This document shows, in pieces, positions 59,731 through 64,000 of a stretch of 64,000 nucleotides of DNA. The stretch covers positions 486,916-550,915 of the forward strand of contig NZ_BMYD01000002.1 of the NCBI RefSeq assembly GCF_014652095.1, read 5' to 3'. The DNA is from Cognatilysobacter bugurensis (GTDB lineage Bacteria; Pseudomonadota; Gammaproteobacteria; Xanthomonadales; Xanthomonadaceae). The number at the start of each line of letters is the position of its first letter. Position 1 is the stretch's first letter. The notes beneath the pieces were generated by a model that was given only the letters and a program-made list of their open reading frames with translations, was not told where the DNA came from and did no database searches. The position numbers and the translations under genes are program-made.

Positions 59731-60951
59731 ATGACCGACTCGCAGTCTCTCTACTCCCTGTTCGAGCAGTACTGCCTGCCCGTGTACCGTCCGCGCCGCA
59801 TCGTGCTCGAGCGCGGCGCGGGCTCACGCGTGTTCGACACCGACGGTCGCGACTACGTCGACTTCGGCGCAGGCATTGCGGTGAACGCGCTCGGCCACGC
59901 GCATCCGGCCCTGATCGAGGCCTTGGTCGCGCAGGCCGGCCGGCTCTGGCACACGAGCAACGTCTTCGTCAGTGAACCCCCGCTGCGGCTGGTCGAATCG
60001 CTGGTGGGCGCATCGCGCTTCGCCGAGCGCGCGTTCCTGTGCAATTCGGGCGCAGAGGCCAACGAGGCCGCGATCAAGCTCGCACGCAAACGGGCGGCGG
60101 CGCAGGGTCGCGCGCCGGAGCACCGCGTCATCCTCACGTTCCGCGGCAGCTTCCACGGCCGCACGCTTGCCACTGTCACGGCGACAGCGCAGCCGAAGTA
60201 CCACGAAGGTTTCGAGCCGCTGCCGCCGGGCTTTCGCTATGTCGACTTCAACGACCTGACCGCCGCAGACGAGGCGATGGCCGCCGGCGATGTCTGCGCG
60301 GTGCTCGTCGAGCCGGTGCAGGGCGAGGGCGGGGTGATGCCGGCGGACGGCGCCTTCCTGCACGGCCTGCGCGCGCTGTGCGATCAGCATGGCGCGCTGT
60401 TGATGTTCGACGAGATCCAGTGCGGACTCGGACGGACGGGGCACCTGTTCGCGTGGCACGGCTATGGCGTGACCCCGGATGTCGTGACGCTCGCGAAGGC
60501 GCTCGGTGGCGGGTTTCCGATCGGCGCGATGCTCGTCGGCGCAAAGGCCGCCGACGTCATGCAGTTCGGCGCCCACGGCACCACGTTCGGCGGCAACCCG
60601 CTCGCGGCGTCCGTCGCGAATGCGGTGCTGCGCGAGCTGTTGTCGCCCGCGCTGCACGCGAACGTGCAACGGCAAACGCAGGCGCTGCGCGACGGGATCG
60701 CCTCGATCGACGAGGAACTCGGTCTGTTTGCCGACGTGCGCGGGCGCGGCCTGATGATCGGCGCGCAGCTGCGTCAGGCGCACGCGGGCCGAGCGGGCGA
60801 CATCCTCGATCGCTGCGTCGAGCACGGCCTGCTGATGCTGCAAGCCGGCCCGGACGTGCTGCGCTTCGTGCCGGCGCTCAACATCGGGGACGCGGACATC
60901 GACGAAGGCCTTGCCCGGCTGCGCGCCGCGCTAGGCGCCTACCTCGGCTGA
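59731..60951 (+). CDS. Class-III aminotransferase (acetylornithine/succinylornithine type)
   Basis: 406 residues. It belongs to the ArgD/AstC family of PLP enzymes. SGAEANEAAIKLARK binds the cofactor phosphate, LMFDEIQCGLGRTGHLFAW carries the Asp that contacts the pyridine nitrogen, and the Schiff-base Lys is in TLAKALGGGFPIGAM. Pathway assignment (arginine synthesis, lysine/DAP, or arginine catabolism) is open because no arg or ast gene adjoins it. The start at ATG 59731 gives the standard N-terminus. Confidence 0.92.
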   Translation: MTDSQSLYSLFEQYCLPVYRPRRIVLERGAGSRVFDTDGRDYVDFGAGIAVNALGHAHPALIEALVAQAGRLWHTSNVFVSEPPLRLVESLVGASRFAERAFLCNSGAEANEAAIKLARKRAAAQGRAPEHRVILTFRGSFHGRTLATVTATAQPKYHEGFEPLPPGFRYVDFNDLTAADEAMAAGDVCAVLVEPVQGEGGVMPADGAFLHGLRALCDQHGALLMFDEIQCGLGRTGHLFAWHGYGVTPDVVTLAKALGGGFPIGAMLVGAKAADVMQFGAHGTTFGGNPLAASVANAVLRELLSPALHANVQRQTQALRDGIASIDEELGLFADVRGRGLMIGAQLRQAHAGRAGDILDRCVEHGLLMLQAGPDVLRFVPALNIGDADIDEGLARLRAALGAYLG

Positions 60952-61033
60952 TTCGGCTCGTGCCCGACTGGGGGGCGCGCCCCGTTTCTCAGTGGCCGGA
61001 CGGTACGCGACGCGGCCGCCGCCGCACGAAAGC

Positions 61034-62317
61034 TCAGAGCGTCGCAAACGCCTCGCGTGCGGCCGCAAGGGTGTGTCCGATCTCGTCGTCGCCGTGCGCG
61101 CTCGACACGAAGCCGGCTTCGAACGCCGACGGCGCGAGGTACACGCCGCGATCGAGCATCGCGTGGAAGAACCGGTTGAAACGCGCGGTGTCAGAGCCGA
61201 GCGCATCGGCGAATGACTCCACCGGCCCTTCCCGGAAATACAGTCCGAACATGCCCGGCGCGCGGGTCGTGTGGAACGGCACGCCCGCGTCGCTGGCCGC
61301 GGCCTCAAGTCCGTCGCACAAGGTGTGCGTCGTCCGCTCGAGCGCGTCGTGAAAGCCGGGTGCTGAAATGAGTTCCAGCGTCGCAAGACCCGCCGCCATC
61401 GCGACCGGGTTGCCGCTCAGCGTGCCGGCCTGATAGATCGGCCCGCTCGGCGCCACCTGCGACATCAGGTCGCGCCGGCCGCCGTACGCGCCCACCGGCA
61501 TGCCGCCGCCGATGATCTTGCCGAACGTGCTGAGATCCGGCGAGATGCCGTAGCGCTCTTGCGCGCCGCCCGCGGCGACTCGAAAGCCGGTCATCACCTC
61601 GTCGAAGATCAACAGCGCACCGTGCTGCGAACAAAGCGCGCGCAGGTGCTGCAGGTAGCCGTCGCGCGGCAGGATGCAGTTCGCATTGCCGACGATCGGC
61701 TCGATAATCAGCCCCGCTATCTCGTTGCCGCGTTCGGCGAACAGCGCGCTCGCCGCATCGAAATCGTTGTATGGCAGCGTCAAGGTGAGATCCGCGAGCG
61801 CGGCCGGCACGCCGGGCGAGTTCGGAAGCCCCAGCGTCATCACGCCGCTGCCGGCCTTGACCAGAAAGCTGTCCCCATGGCCGTGGTAACAGCCTTCGAA
61901 CTTCACGATGCGGGTGCGGCCCGTGGCGCCGCGGGCCACGCGGATCGCCGACAGCGTCGCCTCGGTGCCCGAGTTCACCATGCGCACCATCTCGCAGCTC
62001 GGCACGAGTTGAGTGATCGCCTCGGCCATCGTGACCTCGAGCGCGTTCGGCACGCCGAAACTCAGGCCATCGCGCATCGTCCGTGCGACCGCGTCGAGCA
62101 CCTGCGGGTGCGCGTGGCCGGCAATCATCGGCCCCCACGATCCGACGTAGTCGACGTAGCGGTTGCCGTCGACGTCGAACAGATACGCGCCTTCCGCGCG
62201 CTGCGCGAAGAACGGCTCGCCCCCGACCGACTTGAACGCGCGCACCGGCGAGTTGACGCCACCGGGCAGCAGTTGCGATGCGCGGGCAAACAGCGCGTGC
62301 GAACGGGAACGGTCCAT
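61034..62317 (-). CDS. hemL: Glutamate-1-semialdehyde 2,1-aminomutase
   Basis: 427 residues, matching the 426 of E. coli HemL. It converts glutamate-1-semialdehyde to 5-aminolevulinate in the C5 heme pathway, using PLP. The start [20 protein letters not shown] is typical, [17 protein letters not shown] binds the cofactor and the PLP Lys is in [22 protein letters not shown] precedes the start. It follows thiE by 19 bp and is probably co-transcribed, an order common in gammaproteobacteria. Confidence 0.97.
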   Translation of the reverse strand: MDRSRSHALFARASQLLPGGVNSPVRAFKSVGGEPFFAQRAEGAYLFDVDGNRYVDYVGSWGPMIAGHAHPQVLDAVARTMRDGLSFGVPNALEVTMAEAITQLVPSCEMVRMVNSGTEATLSAIRVARGATGRTRIVKFEGCYHGHGDSFLVKAGSGVMTLGLPNSPGVPAALADLTLTLPYNDFDAASALFAERGNEIAGLIIEPIVGNANCILPRDGYLQHLRALCSQHGALLIFDEVMTGFRVAAGGAQERYGISPDLSTFGKIIGGGMPVGAYGGRRDLMSQVAPSGPIYQAGTLSGNPVAMAAGLATLELISAPGFHDALERTTHTLCDGLEAAASDAGVPFHTTRAPGMFGLYFREGPVESFADALGSDTARFNRFFHAMLDRGVYLAPSAFEAGFVSSAHGDDEIGHTLAAAREAFATL

Positions 62318-62336
62318 GAGAGTCCTCGCAGTAAGG

Positions 62337-62978
62337 TCAGCGGAGCGGAGCATTGCGAACGAATGCCCGTGAGTAAGCGCGCGCGGTCGCGGCCGGGTCG
62401 GGCGCATCGAACACGCCGCTGATGACGGCGACGAGGTCCGCGCCCGCATCGACGAGCGCGCCGGCATTGTCAGTGGTGATCCCGCCGATCGCCACCCGCA
62501 CCACCGGCAAGTGCGCGACTTGGCGCAGGAGTGCCGGATCGGCCCGGCGCGCGTTTGGCTTCGTCGGCGAGGAAAAGAACGCACCGAAGGCGACGTAGTC
62601 GGCCCCCGCGTCCGCAGCGGCGACGGCGCGGTCGCGCTCGTCATAGCAGGACACGCCGAGAATGCCGTCGGGCCCGAGCGCGGCGCGCGCACGCGCGACG
62701 TCCCCGTCATCGCGGCCCAGGTGCGCACCGTCCGCCCCGATCTCGACGGCGAGTGGCCAGTCATCATTGACGATGAGTGGCACACCGCGTGCCCGACACA
62801 GCGCGAGCAGTGCAACTGCCTGCTCGCGCCGCAAGGCCTCGGACGCTGTCTTGTTCCGGTGCTGCACGACACGCGCGCCGCCGTCGATCGCCTGCGACAC
62901 CCGCTCGAGCAGGCGGGCCGTGCTGACCTCGTCGGGCGTAATGGCATACAAACCCCGGCGGGGCCAAAGGCGACTCAT
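62337..62978 (-). CDS. thiE: Thiamine-phosphate synthase ThiE
   Basis: 213 residues from ATG 62978. It joins HMP-pyrophosphate and thiazole phosphate to form thiamin phosphate. Family elements are LYAITPDE, the pyrophosphate-site [37 protein letters not shown], and [16 protein letters not shown] with IGGITTDNA near the end. It is in an operon with hemL and divergent from rubredoxin. Unlike thiC, no TPP aptamer precedes it. Upstream in-frame ATG codons would extend into the rubredoxin promoter region. Confidence 0.93.
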   Translation of the reverse strand: MSRLWPRRGLYAITPDEVSTARLLERVSQAIDGGARVVQHRNKTASEALRREQAVALLALCRARGVPLIVNDDWPLAVEIGADGAHLGRDDGDVARARAALGPDGILGVSCYDERDRAVAAADAGADYVAFGAFFSSPTKPNARRADPALLRQVAHLPVVRVAIGGITTDNAGALVDAGADLVAVISGVFDAPDPAATARAYSRAFVRNAPLR

Positions 62979-63044
62979 CAATGCTCTTCCGGCGGTATTC
63001 GGGCGATGGGACAATGCGCGCCCACTTAAGAGCATTATCGGCCC

Positions 63045-63236
63045 ATGTCAGAGAGCGCTGCGACCACCGAGTTCCGCACCTGGATGTGCGTCGTCTGCGG
63101 ATTCATCTACGACGAGGCCAAGGGCCTGCCGGAAGAAGGCATCGAGGCAGGCACCCGCTGGGCAGACGTGCCGGACACGTGGACGTGTCCCGACTGCGGG
63201 GTCACTAAGGACGACTTCGAGATGATGGAGGTCTGA
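63045..63236 (+). CDS. Rubredoxin
   Basis: 63 residues. It is a small electron carrier with one iron held by four cysteines in CVVCGFIYDE and CPDCGVTKDDFE. Length and spacing are those of classical rubredoxin with a short N-terminal extension. It is divergent from thiE (66 bp). No alkane hydroxylase or rubredoxin reductase is in the window. Confidence 0.97.
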   Translation: MSESAATTEFRTWMCVVCGFIYDEAKGLPEEGIEAGTRWADVPDTWTCPDCGVTKDDFEMMEV

Positions 63237-63240
63237 CCAC

Positions 63241-63690
63241 TCAGGGCGCCGGCGCAATGCCGGGCCCGAACGTCAGCTCCATTCCATCCTGCGCCCCCAG
63301 CCGCGCGGCTTCGCCCGCGTTGAGCTCGAGCACGAAGCGTGCAGGCGCGCTGCTCGGATACGGCGGGCAGCGGTCGCCAGCGGTGCAGGGCGGCACATCG
63401 CGCTGCTGCGACACCAGACGCCTGTCCTTATCGAAGTAGAGGATGTCGAGCGGGATGCGGGTGTTCTTCATCCAATAGGCAAGCGGCTCTTCGGCCTCAT
63501 GGACGAACAGCATCCCGCGGCCTTGCTCCATCGCATCGCGGAACATCAGCCCGCGTGCGCGCTCGGCCTCGTCGTCCGCAATCTCGACCGTATAACGCTC
63601 GCCGGCCAGCTCCACCCATGTGCCACTGCCTGAAGCACAGCCGGCGAGGCCCAGCCCCAGCAGCATTAGAACCACCTGAAGTCTCCGCAT
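63241..63690 (-). CDS. DUF192 family lipoprotein
   Basis: 149 residues with a lipoprotein signal (lipobox LAGC). The DUF192 core is plain: VEIADDEAERARGLMFRD, a GMLFVHEAEEPLAYWMKNTRIPLDILYFDKD block, and the late FVLELNAGEAARLGAQDG. Two Cys in PPCTAGDRCPP are extra. The function of the family is unknown; it is a small beta-barrel, usually exported. It is convergent with rubredoxin, 4 bp apart. Confidence 0.92.
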   Translation of the reverse strand: MRRLQVVLMLLGLGLAGCASGSGTWVELAGERYTVEIADDEAERARGLMFRDAMEQGRGMLFVHEAEEPLAYWMKNTRIPLDILYFDKDRRLVSQQRDVPPCTAGDRCPPYPSSAPARFVLELNAGEAARLGAQDGMELTFGPGIAPAP

Positions 63691-63945
63691 TACGCCGCTC
63701 CCGCCAAAGGTCTACGGCAAGCGTCGATTCCTCGCGTATGGCGAGTCAAGCCGGGTCGCCACATAGATTGCGCAGCTGCTCGCCCACCGGCTGGCTGAAC
63801 ATTTCACTTCGGTCCTACGTTGCATCTTCGAAACCCCTTCCAGTTCCCAGAAGGAATGTGCACAATGCGCGCCCGCTCTCGCTGCGGCCCGCCGGTAAGG
63901 GGGGGCGCAGTTGAGGCAGGTTCACCGGGTGGTTAACGGAGGGGC
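63691..63945. other. Intergenic region at the right edge
   Basis: No reading frame here looks like a gene. It separates the DUF192 gene (whose promoter must lie here on the minus strand) from the strong outward promoter at 63946. Confidence 0.5.
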
Positions 63946-63974
63946 TTGCAAGGCGGCTGCAACATCCGCATAAT
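63946..63974 (+). promoter_or_regulatory. Strong sigma-70 promoter pointing out of the window
   Basis: TTGCAA (63946-63951) and CATAAT (63969-63974) are exactly 17 bp apart, followed by a GC-rich discriminator GTGCGGC. This shape is typical of stable-RNA promoters under stringent control, so a tRNA or rRNA gene may start just past the edge; that part is inference. Confidence 0.6.
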
Positions 63975-64000
63975 GTGCGGCTCGCTGACGAGAAAGCCTA

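Overview
The window reads as a chromosomal segment of a GC-rich gammaproteobacterium, most likely of the Lysobacterales (Xanthomonadales). The inference rests on gene content: a membrane pyrophosphatase next to a PPi-type phosphofructokinase, an adenylate kinase without the LID insert, an mpl gene followed by a Lon N-domain protein, a winged-helix/TM/beta-propeller regulator, and a rubredoxin/thiE/hemL divergon. Coding density is high and strong G/C third-position bias creates long antisense open frames, which I did not annotate. I see no insertion sequence, prophage, CRISPR array, tRNA or rRNA inside the window.

Layout. 1-2042: end of groES, groEL and a terminator. 2217-10511: one long chemosensory operon in the order STAS protein, cheA, MCP, cheW, MCP, cheR, cheB, with no cheY, cheZ or cheD; the two MCP genes share a nearly identical 232-nt tract. 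10708-15277: two secreted subtilases of different architecture, each with a terminator, plus an orphan terminator between them. 15351-21488: glnE, an ELM1-like protein, a RutE-like nitroreductase, YceI, pirin and a zinc-finger protein. 21508-26443: cell-envelope glycan genes (glycosyltransferase, O-antigen ligase-like protein, LpxL-type acyltransferase, waaA). 26775-29412: an orphan TonB-dependent receptor. 29613-37002: a tripartite efflux locus (TolC-like protein, a PCMT-like gene and TetR on the minus strand; adaptor and RND permease on the plus strand).

37098-40952: a small lipoprotein, thrB, and thiC behind a TPP riboswitch. 41278-44689: a membrane-anchored CadC-like regulator, then an AraC regulator. 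44707-51485: a pyrophosphate-centred group on the minus strand (soluble ppa, a multi-repeat mechanosensitive-type channel, proton-pumping hppA, then pfp after an unrelated secreted protein), with adk divergent from pfp. 52226-54704: a small gene broken by a frameshift, mpl, and a Lon N-domain protein. 54690-57406: a DedA-PAP2-LssY fusion and a RIO-like kinase. 57467-63690: SDR oxidoreductase, VOC/glyoxalase protein, potassium channel with a zinc ribbon, class-III aminotransferase, hemL, thiE, rubredoxin and a DUF192 lipoprotein. The right edge carries a near-consensus sigma-70 promoter firing out of the window.

Most genes are housekeeping or envelope functions. The parts that best repay attention are the PPi-metabolism group, the chemosensory operon without a visible response regulator, the degenerate PAP2 site in the DedA fusion, the frameshifted gene at a 12-bp tandem repeat coupled to mpl, and the orphan terminator that could end a small RNA. 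All functional calls are from sequence reading alone; no database search was run.
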